A stretch of DNA of 64,000 bases from Rhizobium freirei PRF 81 (GCF_000359745.1 NZ_AQHN01000089.1:186001-250000); one strand, 5' to 3'; shown: positions 33,118-41,496, counted from the first letter of the stretch. The notes: generated from the letters alone by a model not told the origin. Translations and numbers: made by a program.

Positions 33118-33252
33118 AAGATAAAAAATAAAAAGCCCGACGCGGGAGGAGGATGCGTCGGGCTTTGAACCTGATCAGCAACTGGGAGGAGGAGAGTTGC
33201 TGATCCATATCGAACGGCATTGGGAGGAGGAGATCGCCGTTTCGATGATTAA
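33118..33252 (-). ncRNA. Cuckoo/CcsR-like small RNA with three CCUCCUCCC hairpins
   Basis: On the minus strand three hairpins follow one another, each with CCUCCUCCC in its loop (genomic complements at 33222-33230, 33184-33192 and 33144-33152). Stems: ATCGAAACGGC with GCCGTTCGAT (imperfect), GATCAGCAACT with AGTTGCTGATC (perfect, 11 bp), AAAGCCCGACGC with GCGTCGGGCTTT (perfect, 12 bp). The last stem is followed by a T-rich run (TTTTTATTTTTT), so it also acts as an intrinsic terminator. CCUCCUCCC loops define the cuckoo RNAs of Rhizobiales and Rhodobacterales (CcsR in Rhodobacter), stress-linked RNAs that can mimic the anti-Shine-Dalgarno sequence. The 5' end is uncertain and no clear promoter is visible. 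Confidence 0.82.
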
Positions 33253-33568
33253 GTTCTATCAGATTTTACCGATTGATAAATGACCGATTTCGCAATGCAG
33301 CAATGCAGCTGTTGCATAACAAAGAAATTTTCCTGCCCAAAAAACGCTTCTTCGCAGACATTTCGCGCTCTGATTTTTCGGTGTCGGAGTCGCATAGACG
33401 GCGCAATGTGCCATAAACGCACGGTCCGTAACGTTGTTTCTCACTTCGTGAGCGTTCGCCAATTCAATGAGCGAATCCAGTCATGCATTTTTGCAATGGC
33501 GATAGCCTCTCATATGCGATGTAGGGATGAAAATCCATAAAATTCGTAGGGTTACGCGGTGATATCGC

Positions 33569-33590
33569 GCTATATTTTTGGAGATATATC
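33569..33590. promoter_or_regulatory. ModE-like box before modA
   Basis: GCTATAT (33569-33575) and ATATATC (33584-33590) form an imperfect dyad with an eight-base spacer inside CGCTATATTTTTGGAGATAT. This resembles ModE operators (CGcTATAT...ATATAaCG). A further half-site-like CGTTATATCTCTCG starts near 33611. Molybdate-dependent repression of modABC is suggested. The rest of 33260-33655 holds no gene. Confidence 0.5.
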
Positions 33591-33655
33591 CCTAGCCAAG
33601 CCTCGCGCATCGTTATATCTCTCGAAACATGTCGACATCTTTGGGGAGATATTAG

Positions 33656-34453
33656 ATGGCCACCAGCCGCCACCGATGGATCAAGCTTGCAACCGCCGCG
33701 CTATCAGCCGCATGGCTCGGCCTCTCGGTCACGCCGACGCCGGCTCTTGCCGCCGACAAGATCGTCGTATTTGCCGCCGCCAGCATGAAGAATGCGCTCG
33801 ACAACGCCGATGCAGCCTTCACCAAGGAAACCGGCAAGGAGGTTACCGTCTCCTATGCGGCAAGCGGCCCGCTCGCCAAGCAGCTTGAAAACGGCGCACC
33901 GGCGGACGTCTTCATCTCCGCCGATACGAACTGGATGGACTACGTTGCCGGCAAGAAGCTGATCAAGAACGACAGCCGCACCAACCTGCTCGGCAACAAG
34001 CTCGTCCTCGTCGCCGCCAAGGACAAGGCCAAGCCGGTCGAGATCAAGCAGGGCCTGGATCTCGCCGCCCTGCTCGGCGATGGCCGCCTGGCGATCGGCC
34101 AGCCGGAATCGGTGCCGGCAGGCAAATACGGCAAGACGGCGCTGGAAAAGCTCGGCATCTGGCCCTCGGTTGAAAAGAAGATCGCCGGCGCCGAAAGCGT
34201 GCGGGCAGCGCTCGCGCTGGTTTCGCGCGGCGAGGCCCCCTACGGTATCGTCTATCAGACCGACGTATCGGCCGATCCAGGCGTTGCCGTCGTCGGCACT
34301 TTCCCGGCAGACAGCCACCCGCCGATCGTCTATCCGATCGCCATCACCAGCAGCAGCAAGAACCCGGACGTGCAAGCCTATTTCGATTATCTGAAATCGG
34401 CTAAGGCTGTTCCGTTCTTCGAGCACGAGGGCTTCACTGTTCTGAAGCGATAA
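33656..34453 (+). CDS. modA: Molybdate ABC transporter substrate-binding protein
   Basis: 265 residues. Signal peptide about 1-33 (ending PALAA). The mature protein begins DKIVVFAAASMKNALDNA, with GPLAKQLENGAPADVFISAD and the oxyanion-contacting regions ESVPAGKYGKTALEKLG and APYGIVYQTD. Periplasmic binding of molybdate or tungstate for delivery to ModB. GGGGAGATATTAG precedes ATG 33656. A ModE-like box lies ~70 bases upstream. An inverted family-B repeat separates modA from modB. Confidence 0.95.
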   Translation: MATSRHRWIKLATAALSAAWLGLSVTPTPALAADKIVVFAAASMKNALDNADAAFTKETGKEVTVSYAASGPLAKQLENGAPADVFISADTNWMDYVAGKKLIKNDSRTNLLGNKLVLVAAKDKAKPVEIKQGLDLAALLGDGRLAIGQPESVPAGKYGKTALEKLGIWPSVEKKIAGAESVRAALALVSRGEAPYGIVYQTDVSADPGVAVVGTFPADSHPPIVYPIAITSSSKNPDVQAYFDYLKSAKAVPFFEHEGFTVLKR

Positions 34454-34475
34454 ATATCATCGCCGGAGCTTTTTT

Positions 34476-34531
34476 CGCATTTACGCAATTCCGGACGAAA
34501 AACTGCTATGCACTTTTCCTGGAATTGCTCC
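34476..34531 (-). repeat. Interspersed repeat family B, copy 2 (inverted, ~55 bp)
   Basis: Read on the minus strand: GAGCAATTCCAGGAAAAGTG, then GCAGTTTTTCGTCCGGAATT and GCG. This matches the first half of the copies at 18636 and 41571. The second, palindromic half is absent. It lies between modA and modB within a likely operon. Confidence 0.75.
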
Positions 34532-34604
34532 AGGCATCCGGGATAGGGAAAGGACCTAGGCTCGCCGGTTCATGGCGGGCCTGATTTGTTTCAAGAGGCA
34601 GGAT

Positions 34605-35306
34605 TTGGACGCATTGGGTTTGAGCAGCGACGAATGGACGGCCATAGAACTGAGCCTGCGCGTCTCCATCGTCGCCATGCTGGTGAGCCTGCCCTTCGGC
34701 ATCGCAGTCGCATATCTGCTGGCGCGCGGCCGGTTCTGGGGCAAATCGATCCTCAACGGCGTCATTCATCTGCCGCTGATCCTACCGCCTGTTGTCACCG
34801 GCTTCATCCTGCTCATTCTCTTCGGCCGCAAGGGGCCGATCGGTTCGCTTTTCGAGCAATATCTCGGCCTCGTCTTCTCGTTTCGCTGGACGGGGGCCGC
34901 ACTTGCCTGCGGCGTCATGGGCTTTCCGCTGATGGTTCGAAGCATCCGCCTGTCGATCGAAGCCGTCGACCGCAAGCTGGAGGAAGCCGCCGGCACGCTC
35001 GGCGCCGGTCCCATCTGGACCTTCGTAACCGTGACCCTGCCGCTGATCCTGCCCGGCATTATTGCCGGCATGATCCTGTCCTTCGCCAAGGCCATGGGCG
35101 AATTCGGCGCCACCATCACCTTCGTCTCCAATATTCCCGGCGAAACGCAGACGCTGTCTTCAGCCATCTACACCTTCACCCAGGTTCCCGGCGGCGATGC
35201 CGGCGCCATGCGGCTGACCATCGTCGCTATCGTCATTTCCATGGCGGCTCTGCTCGCCTCGGAATTTCTCGCTTATCTCGCCGGCCGAAGGGTAGACTTC
35301 GAATGA
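34605..35306 (+). CDS. modB: Molybdate ABC transporter permease
   Basis: About 233 residues if started at TTG 34605 (MDALGLSSDEW), which has AAGAGGCAGGA upstream and fits the usual ModB start. ATG 34572 would add 11 residues. Five to six membrane helices and the permease EAA loop EEAAGTLGAGPIWTFVTVTL are clear, with AKAMGEFGATITFV near the end. Moves molybdate across the inner membrane with ModC. Stop and modC start overlap as ATGA. Confidence 0.94.
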   Translation: MDALGLSSDEWTAIELSLRVSIVAMLVSLPFGIAVAYLLARGRFWGKSILNGVIHLPLILPPVVTGFILLILFGRKGPIGSLFEQYLGLVFSFRWTGAALACGVMGFPLMVRSIRLSIEAVDRKLEEAAGTLGAGPIWTFVTVTLPLILPGIIAGMILSFAKAMGEFGATITFVSNIPGETQTLSSAIYTFTQVPGGDAGAMRLTIVAIVISMAALLASEFLAYLAGRRVDFE

Positions 35307-36376
35307 CGCTCTCAGTCGATATTCGCCATCGCCTCGGCGCTTTTTCGCTGGAGGCCGCTTTTACCTCCAATGGCGGCGTCACCGCCCTTTTCGGCCGTTC
35401 CGGCTCCGGCAAAACCTCGATCGTCCGCATCATTGCCGGCCTTACCCGCCCCGATCACGGCCGCGTCAGCCTCGACGACACGGTGCTTGCCGATACCGAG
35501 AGGCAGATCTTCATTCCTCGCCACCGCCGCCGCTTCGGCTATGTCTTTCAGGAAGCACGTCTGTTTCCTCATCTTTCGGTGCAGCAGAACCTCAATTACG
35601 GCCGCTGGTTCGCCCCGAGAAACGAGCGCAGCGAAAGCTTCGACAGCGTCGTCGATCTGCTCGGCATTGCCGCCTTGCTCGACCGGCGCCCGGCAAAGCT
35701 CTCCGGCGGCGAAAAGCAGCGCGTCGCGATCGGCCGCGCCCTTCTGTCATCACCGCGACTCCTGCTGATGGACGAACCGCTTGCCGCACTCGACGAGGCC
35801 CGCAAGGCGGAAATCCTTCCCTATCTCGAGCGGCTGCGCGACGAAACGAAGGTGCCGATCATCTATGTCAGCCACTCCATTGCCGAGGTGGCTCGCCTCG
35901 CCAACCGCGTCGTCGTCATGCGTGACGGCAAGATCGAGACGATCGGCGCTGCCGTCGATGTCTTCAGCCAGCTGTCCGGCCCACTGGCGGCCGACCGTCG
36001 CGAGGCCGGCGTGCTTTTGGAAGGCCAGGTCGAGCGGCTTGACGGCCAGCACAGGCTGACGGTCGTCGCCTTGAAGGCCGCAAGGCTCGTCGTGCCTGGG
36101 CAGGCGGCCGGTGTCGGCAGGACGGTGCGCGTCCATATCCCTGCCCGCGACGTGATGCTAGCGATAGCGAAACCCGAGGGCTTGAGCGCATTGAACATCC
36201 TCGAGGGCGTGGTGCGCGACATCGGCATGGTGGCCGACGGAACGGCGGAGGTGGCGGTCGACTGCGGTGGCGACATCGTGCTTGCACGCATCACGCAGTT
36301 CTCAGCCGAGCGATTGGAGCTTCGGGCCGGCATGCCGATCCATGCAATCATCAAGACCGTGGCGCTTGAACATTAG
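35303..36376 (+). CDS. modC: Molybdate ABC transporter ATP-binding protein
   Basis: 357 residues, starting at the ATG of the ATGA overlap with modB (35303-35306). Walker A GRSGSGKTS, Q-loop YVFQEARLFPHLSV, signature LSGGEKQRVAIGRALL, Walker B LLLMDEPLAALDE and H-loop YVSHSIAE are all present. The C-terminal ~70 residues form the Mop/TOBE domain (LNILEGVVRDIGM...). Energises ModAB. Confidence 0.96.
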   Translation: MTLSVDIRHRLGAFSLEAAFTSNGGVTALFGRSGSGKTSIVRIIAGLTRPDHGRVSLDDTVLADTERQIFIPRHRRRFGYVFQEARLFPHLSVQQNLNYGRWFAPRNERSESFDSVVDLLGIAALLDRRPAKLSGGEKQRVAIGRALLSSPRLLLMDEPLAALDEARKAEILPYLERLRDETKVPIIYVSHSIAEVARLANRVVVMRDGKIETIGAAVDVFSQLSGPLAADRREAGVLLEGQVERLDGQHRLTVVALKAARLVVPGQAAGVGRTVRVHIPARDVMLAIAKPEGLSALNILEGVVRDIGMVADGTAEVAVDCGGDIVLARITQFSAERLELRAGMPIHAIIKTVALEH

Positions 36377-36383
36377 AGATCGA

Positions 36384-36755
36384 TCAGGACGGATCGGCCG
36401 GGCTGCGATTGGCTTCCAGCCAGTTCAGATCGTCGGCTATTGCGGCACGCAGCGTCGTTTCCATGCCGCGAAAGCGCCGCAGCAGCTCCTCGCCAAACGG
36501 CGTCAGCGCCGCTCCCCCGCCCTTTTGGCCGCCCCGCTGCGATTCCACCACCGTTTCCCGGAACATATGGTTCAATTCGCTGACGAGCAGCCACGCCCGG
36601 CGATAGGACATGTCCATGGCGCGGCCGGCGGCCGAAATCGAGCCGGTTTCCTGGATATGCTCAAGGAGCTCCATCTTGCCGCGCCCAAGCCGGTCATGCT
36701 CCGAAAAGCTGATGCGGAGGATGGGCTTCAACGATGGTTGCGGAGCGTCTGTCAT
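36384..36755 (-). CDS. ModE N-terminal-type winged-helix regulator (single domain)
   Basis: About 123 residues from ATG 36755 (MTDAPQPS). The LysR-like winged helix of ModE is visible: KMELLEHIQETGSISAAGRAMD, MSYRRAWLLVSELNHMF and GGQKGGGAALTPFGEELL. The two molybdate-binding Mop domains of full ModE are missing, so it cannot sense molybdate in the E. coli way by itself. It is convergent with modC, with only seven bases between the stops. Likely regulates the mod operon through the ModE-like box before modA. This target is inference. Confidence 0.82.
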   Translation of the reverse strand: MTDAPQPSLKPILRISFSEHDRLGRGKMELLEHIQETGSISAAGRAMDMSYRRAWLLVSELNHMFRETVVESQRGGQKGGGAALTPFGEELLRRFRGMETTLRAAIADDLNWLEANRSPADPS

Positions 36756-36927
36756 GGCATCTGTAGCGATTTGGTCTGCATCGTGTATACGCGGCCTTCG
36801 TGCGACTGTACATGCCAACGGTAAATGGACAAGCAGTAGAGCCGACCTATCTGATCTTCAAATATGAGCGCTTTCGCGCGCCGAGCAAGGAACGCGCGAG
36901 CCTTGATCTCAAGGGATTGGAGACGCG

Positions 36928-37227
36928 ATGCCCGCCTATATCATTTCCGATATCACCGTCAGGGATGCAGCAGCCTTCCAGACCTACCGAACCCGCGCGG
37001 CCGCCTCCATTGCCCAGCATGGCGGGCATTATCTTGTCCGCAACGGACCGATCGAAAAGCTGGAGGGCGACTGGTCGCCGCGAGCGATTGTGATCGTGGA
37101 ATTTCCGGACCTGGAACGGGCGAGAGCCTGGTATCGTTCGCCGGAATATGCATTCGCTCTCGAAGTTCGCGATCAGGCTCTCAGCCGCAATCTCATTCTT
37201 GTCGGCGGAGTGAGCCAGCAAGGCTGA
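36928..37227 (+). CDS. DUF1330 family protein
   Basis: 99 residues of the ferredoxin-like DUF1330 family: MPAYIISDITVRDAAAFQTY, YLVRNGPIEKLEGDWSPRAI and VIVEFPDLERARAWYRSPEY are textbook for the family. GGAGACGCG precedes the ATG. Function is unknown; small alpha-beta dimers of this type bind or alter small molecules. A single gene between modE-like and rsfS. Confidence 0.88.
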   Translation: MPAYIISDITVRDAAAFQTYRTRAAASIAQHGGHYLVRNGPIEKLEGDWSPRAIVIVEFPDLERARAWYRSPEYAFALEVRDQALSRNLILVGGVSQQG

Positions 37228-37386
37228 TTTTTCGCCCTCGGTGCGGATATTTCCCCATATCTGGTGCGAAATAGCTCCATTTGGACACAAAACCTTGTCC
37301 TCAACGCCTCGAGATGACCGTTTGCGTCTTGAAACCTTTATACAATGGTGCCTATCTTTATGGCGTGATCGACTCGGATCGCGTAT

Positions 37387-37833
37387 GTGCATGTTCTGTT
37401 ACTCAAGGAAGGAAGAGCACTGACAACAGTACACGCCAAGGGAAGAACGCCTGTCGTTATCCCGAAGAGCACGGAACGTGGCGCCGATGCCGCTGCCCGC
37501 GCCCTGCAAGCCGTCCTCGCAAGCCTCGAGGACTCCAAGGCCGAAAATATCGTCACCATCGACATTGCTGGCAAATCTGCGCTTGGAGACCACATGGTCG
37601 TCGTCTCCGGTCGATCGAGCCGCCATGTCCTGGCGATTGCCGACCATCTCATGACCGATCTCAAGGACGAGGGCTTCGGCAATGCCCGCGTCGAAGGTCT
37701 GGATGGCGGCGACTGGGTGTTGATCGACACCGGCGACATCATCATTCATGTCTTCCGACCGGAGATCCGCGAGTTCTACAACGTCGAAAAGATGTGGGCG
37801 GCACCCGATCTCGACGAAGGCACGCTGCACTAG
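37387..37833 (+). CDS. rsfS: Ribosomal silencing factor RsfS
   Basis: Up to 148 residues. ALQAVLASLEDSKAENIVTI, DHMVVVSGRSSRHVLAIADHL, EGLDGGDWVLIDTGDIIIHVF and the C-terminal REFYNVEKMW are the family core. It binds L14 and blocks 50S/30S joining in starvation. The start is uncertain: GTG 37387 has no good leader, while AAGGAAGGA at 37405-37413 points to a CTG at 37420 (LTTVHAKG), which would be an unusual start codon. A family-A repeat follows the stop directly. rlmH lies beyond it. Confidence 0.9.
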   Translation: MHVLLLKEGRALTTVHAKGRTPVVIPKSTERGADAAARALQAVLASLEDSKAENIVTIDIAGKSALGDHMVVVSGRSSRHVLAIADHLMTDLKDEGFGNARVEGLDGGDWVLIDTGDIIIHVFRPEIREFYNVEKMWAAPDLDEGTLH

Positions 37834-37942
37834 AGTCGGATGATTTTAGGTCTCTTCGACCTAAAATCTGAATCCGCTCTAGAATCAAATAAGTAGAGCA
37901 TGATGGGCCGAAAACCGCTTACACTTTTCGGGATCATGCTCT
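37833..37942. repeat. Interspersed repeat family A, copy 2 (~110 bp)
   Basis: Begins GAGTCGGATGATTTTAGGTC at the stop codon of rsfS and ends GGATCATGCTCT. It contains an internal near-palindrome TTTTAGGTCTC-TTCGA-CCTAAAA. It matches 17978-18088 block for block (CCGAAAACCGCTTACACTTT...). The element lies between rsfS and rlmH. Confidence 0.78.
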
Positions 37943-38059
37943 GGCCGGTCAAGAGCGCCGTTCCCGGCCCCGGTTGGCAGCTTTGGGTCGCCGGGGATGA
38001 GCCTCCGGCAAAGGTTTTGTTTTGTGCCGCCATGACGGCGGATATGCGTGGGAGCGGGA

Positions 38060-38542
38060 ATGCGGATCGGTCTTTTTGCGGTGGGACGGCTCAAAGCCGG
38101 CCCAGAAAAGGATCTTGCGGCTCGCTATCTCGACCGTTTCGCCAAGGCCGGACCGGCGATCGGCCTGGAAATGGCGCGTATGACCGAGGTTGCCGAAAGC
38201 CGGGCCTCCAATAGCGAGACCCGCAAGCGCGAAGAGGCGGGCCTGTTGCAGAAGGCGCATCCGGAAGGCGGCGTCCTCATTCTTCTTGATGAACGCGGCA
38301 AGGCGCTGGACAGCGAAGCCTTCGCCGCCATGCTCGGTACGTTCCGTGATCAGGGCAAGCGCGACCTGACGATTGCGATCGGCGGCGCCGACGGTCTCGA
38401 CCCGTCCCTTTACGACAAGGCCGACATGACCGTTTGCTTGGGCAAGCTGACCTGGCCGCACCAGCTCGTGCGCATCCTCATTGCCGAGCAGCTCTACCGC
38501 GCCGTGACTATCCTTTCCGGCCACCCCTACCACCGGGTTTGA
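38060..38542 (+). CDS. rlmH: 23S rRNA (pseudouridine1915-N3) methyltransferase RlmH
   Basis: 160 residues from ATG 38060 (MRIGLFAVGRLK) with GGAG eight bases upstream. ILLDERGKALDSEAFA, FAIGGADG-like IAIGGADGLDPSLY and TWPHQLVRILIAEQLYRAVTI with the C-terminal HPYHRV are signatures of this SPOUT methyltransferase. Follows rsfS as in most alphaproteobacteria. Confidence 0.95.
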   Translation: MRIGLFAVGRLKAGPEKDLAARYLDRFAKAGPAIGLEMARMTEVAESRASNSETRKREEAGLLQKAHPEGGVLILLDERGKALDSEAFAAMLGTFRDQGKRDLTIAIGGADGLDPSLYDKADMTVCLGKLTWPHQLVRILIAEQLYRAVTILSGHPYHRV

Positions 38543-38714
38543 TCGTCTCATCCCGGCTTCGAAAACAGTTTGGCTTTCGGTCTTTTTGCGTTAACGAAAC
38601 GCTCACACAGGCGTGTTTTGATTCCCGCCCTGAAAATGACGATGCTTCCTAGCTGATCGCGGCAAATCAGCTTATTTTCACGCGATCTGAAGTGACCAGG
38701 CCCGAACCGACTGG

Positions 38715-40172
38715 ATGAAAAAAGCCCCGCCCATGCTTTCGCGTCTCGTGCTGCCAGCCTTGGCGGCATCTCTCGGCATGGGCGCTTATATAGTCGGCCC
38801 TTTGTCCCTGAAGGACGTGGCGGTCGCGCAGGAGGCTGATACAAAGGCGCCCAATGCCCCCGACGATCGCCCTTCGGCGACCGCGTCGTCGCCCTCGGCG
38901 CAACAGGCGCCGGACCCGGCAGCGGACCTTGCCCGCAAGCGCGACGAAACACGCAGTCAGCTGGAGCAGCTGTCGAAGACGATCAATCTCTCGTCCGACA
39001 AGACGAAGGAGCTGGAAGACAGCATAGCCTCGCTCGACAAGAATACCGCCAGCCTGCGCCAGGCGCTGATCGACAGCGCCGCCCGCCGCAAGGAGCTGGA
39101 CCGCAAGATCCAGCAAAGCGAGAAGACGCTGACCGACCTTGCCGTAAAGGAAGACAAGATCCGCGCATCCCTGCACGAGCGCCGCGCCCTGCTGGCGGAG
39201 GTTCTCGGTGCGCTGGAGCGCATGGGGCGCAACCCGCCGCCGGCGCTGCTGGTGACGCCGGACGACGCCCTCGGCTCGGTGCGCAGCGCCATTCTTCTCG
39301 GCGCCGTCGTGCCCGGGATGCGCAAGGAAACGGACAAGCTCATCGCCGACCTCACGGATCTCAGCAAGCTGCATGCCGATGTAGCCGCCGAGAAAACCAG
39401 CTTCACCGCCACCATGACCAATAGTCTGGAGGAGGAGCGGCGCATGGATCTGCTGATTGCCGAAAACCACAAGCACAGCAAGGAGAATACCGCCCAGCTC
39501 GAGACGGAGCGCAAGCGCGCGGAAGAGCTGGCGGGCCAGGCCACCAGCCTTGAAGGGCTCGTCGCCTCCCTCGAGAGTCAGATCGGCTCGGTACGTGATG
39601 CGGCCGCCGCTGCCCGCGCGGAGGAAGCGCGCCGGGCGCAGATGACCGATCAGCAGCGCGAACAGGCGAAAGCGCTTGCCGAGAGCGGCGTGCCCGATAA
39701 AAACCGCATTACGCCCGCATATGCCTTTTCGGACCTTAGACAAAAGTTGGAGCTGCCCGTGGCGGGCGATACTCTCCGCCAGTTCGGCGACGACGACGGC
39801 ACCGGCCATACCGCGATGGGATTGACCATCGCAACCGGCCCGGATGCGCTCGTCACAGCTCCCGCCGACGGCACGGTCGTCTATGCCGGCGCGTTTCGCA
39901 GCTACGGCCAGATGATCATTCTGGATACGGGCGACGGCTATCACATGGTGCTGTCGGGAATGGACGCGATCAAGACGCGCCCCGGCAGATTCGTCTTCGC
40001 CGGCGAGCCGCTCGCCTCAATGGGTCAAAAAAGAGTCGCGAGCGCGACCGCATTGGCGCTGGAAACGGATCGGCCAACGCTTTACATTGAATTCCGAAAA
40101 GATGGAAAGCCGGTCGATTCTCGGCCGTGGTGGACCTCCAAAGACACTGGAAAGGCACGCAATGATACGTAG
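38715..40172 (+). CDS. EnvC-like murein hydrolase activator (degenerate M23/LytM)
   Basis: 485 residues. A signal-like N-terminal segment (about 8-40), then a long coiled coil (about 70-310, rich in Lys/Glu/Arg), then a LytM domain (about 345-475: LPVAGDTLRQFGDDD, VTAPADGTVVYAGAFRSYGQM). The zinc ligands of active M23 peptidases are changed: the usual HxxxD becomes HTAMGLT and the final HLHFE becomes LYIEF. It is therefore probably a non-catalytic activator of amidases during cell separation, as EnvC. Its stop overlaps the start of ctpA. Confidence 0.88.
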   Translation: MKKAPPMLSRLVLPALAASLGMGAYIVGPLSLKDVAVAQEADTKAPNAPDDRPSATASSPSAQQAPDPAADLARKRDETRSQLEQLSKTINLSSDKTKELEDSIASLDKNTASLRQALIDSAARRKELDRKIQQSEKTLTDLAVKEDKIRASLHERRALLAEVLGALERMGRNPPPALLVTPDDALGSVRSAILLGAVVPGMRKETDKLIADLTDLSKLHADVAAEKTSFTATMTNSLEEERRMDLLIAENHKHSKENTAQLETERKRAEELAGQATSLEGLVASLESQIGSVRDAAAAARAEEARRAQMTDQQREQAKALAESGVPDKNRITPAYAFSDLRQKLELPVAGDTLRQFGDDDGTGHTAMGLTIATGPDALVTAPADGTVVYAGAFRSYGQMIILDTGDGYHMVLSGMDAIKTRPGRFVFAGEPLASMGQKRVASATALALETDRPTLYIEFRKDGKPVDSRPWWTSKDTGKARNDT

Positions 40173-41490
40173 GGCTTCTCTTGTTCTCGTCGGCGCATTG
40201 ATGGGTGCGACCGCGATGAGCGTTATCTACTCGGCGGTGGCGCCGGCGGAAGCCGCAGGAACTTCCACCTACAAGGAGTTGTCGATTTTCGGCGACGTCT
40301 TTGAGCGCGTCCGTGCCCAGTATGTGACTCCGCCCCAGGAAGACAAGCTGATCGAAGCCGCCATCAACGGCATGCTGTCCTCGCTGGATCCGCATTCGAG
40401 CTATATGAATGCCAAGGATGCCGAAGACATGCGCACCCAGACCAAGGGTGAATTCGGCGGCCTCGGCATCGAAGTCACGATGGACAACGACCTCGTCAAG
40501 GTCATTACTCCGATCGACGATACGCCCGCCGCCAAGGCCGGCGTTCTGGCAGGCGACTATATCACCGCCATCGACGGCCAGTCTGTCCGCGGCCTGAAGC
40601 TGGAAGACGCCGTCGAGAAGATGCGCGGCCCGGTCAAGACGCCGATCAAGCTCACCTTGATGCGCAAGGGCGCCGACAAGCCGATCGAGCTTACCATCAT
40701 CCGTGACGTGATCGCAGTCGCTGCCGTCAAGTCGCGCGAGGAAGGCGGCAATGTCGGCTATATCCGCATCATCTCCTTCACGGAAAAGACGACGCCGGAC
40801 CTCGAAGCCGCGATCGCCAAGATTAAGAAGGATATCCCGGCCGACAAGCTGAAGGGCTATGTCCTCGACCTGCGTCTCAATCCGGGCGGCCTGCTCGACC
40901 AGGCGATCAACGTTGCCGACGACGTGCTGGAGCGTGGCGAGATCGTTTCGACCCGTGGCCGCAACCCGGACGAAACCCGCCGCTTCAACGCCACGCCTGG
41001 CGATCTGACCGATGGCAAGCCGATCATCGTGCTCACCAACGGCGGCTCCGCTTCCGCTTCGGAAATCGTCGCCGGCGCCCTGCAGGATCTGCGTCGCGCC
41101 ACCGTTCTCGGCACGCAGTCCTTCGGCAAGGGCTCCGTCCAGACGATCATCCCTCTGGGCGATGGCAATGGCGCGCTGCGCCTGACGACGGCTCTCTATT
41201 ATACGCCCTCGGGCCGCTCGATCCAGGGCACCGGCATCACGCCTGACATCAAGGTCGACCAGCCGCTGCCGGACGATCTGAAGGGCAAGCTGACGTCCGA
41301 AGGCGAATCCAGCCTGCCGGGGCACATCAAGGGCCAGAGCGAGACCGACAAGGGCTCCGGCTCCTCGGCTTATATGCCGCCGGACCCGAAGGACGATATC
41401 CAGCTCAACTACGCGCTCGACCTGTTGCGTGGCGACAAGACGGATCCAGCTTTCCCGCCGAACCCGGAAAAGGCGGTCTCCTCCAAGTAA
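40162..41490 (+). CDS. ctpA: Carboxyl-terminal processing protease, S41 family
   Basis: 442 residues from ATG 40162, overlapping the envC stop by eleven bases. Signal or anchor segment 1-32, PDZ domain about 95-170 (GGLGIEV, ITAIDGQSVRG), then the protease domain with GYVLDLRLNPGGLL, the serine block GGSASASEIVAGAL (residues 294-307) and the lysine in TQSFGKGSVQT (Lys323). Periplasmic processing of proteins from the C-terminus. Clustered with the EnvC-like gene, as in many rhizobia. Followed by a perfect terminator hairpin. Confidence 0.95.
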   Translation: MIRRASLVLVGALMGATAMSVIYSAVAPAEAAGTSTYKELSIFGDVFERVRAQYVTPPQEDKLIEAAINGMLSSLDPHSSYMNAKDAEDMRTQTKGEFGGLGIEVTMDNDLVKVITPIDDTPAAKAGVLAGDYITAIDGQSVRGLKLEDAVEKMRGPVKTPIKLTLMRKGADKPIELTIIRDVIAVAAVKSREEGGNVGYIRIISFTEKTTPDLEAAIAKIKKDIPADKLKGYVLDLRLNPGGLLDQAINVADDVLERGEIVSTRGRNPDETRRFNATPGDLTDGKPIIVLTNGGSASASEIVAGALQDLRRATVLGTQSFGKGSVQTIIPLGDGNGALRLTTALYYTPSGRSIQGTGITPDIKVDQPLPDDLKGKLTSEGESSLPGHIKGQSETDKGSGSSAYMPPDPKDDIQLNYALDLLRGDKTDPAFPPNPEKAVSSK

Positions 41491-41496
41491 GGATAG

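Noticed and set aside
33144..33230. Three plus-strand GGGAGGAGG runs as Shine-Dalgarno sites
   Set aside because: None is followed by a start codon and open frame at proper distance. They lie in hairpin loops, and the minus-strand reading as CCUCCUCCC explains them.
33259..33462. 67-codon minus-strand frame upstream of the small RNA
   Set aside because: I looked for a DUF1127 (CcaF1-like) gene, the usual partner of CcsR RNAs, but the translation lacks its arginine-rich pattern.
38667..39944. Long open frame (425 codons) on the minus strand opposite envC
   Set aside because: Antisense shadow of a GC-rich gene. No family motifs; the plus-strand product has clear coiled-coil and LytM features.
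39970..41325. 451-codon minus-strand frame opposite ctpA
   Set aside because: Shadow of ctpA codon bias. The translation shows no domain and is rich in Arg/Gly/Asp, as expected of a reverse frame.
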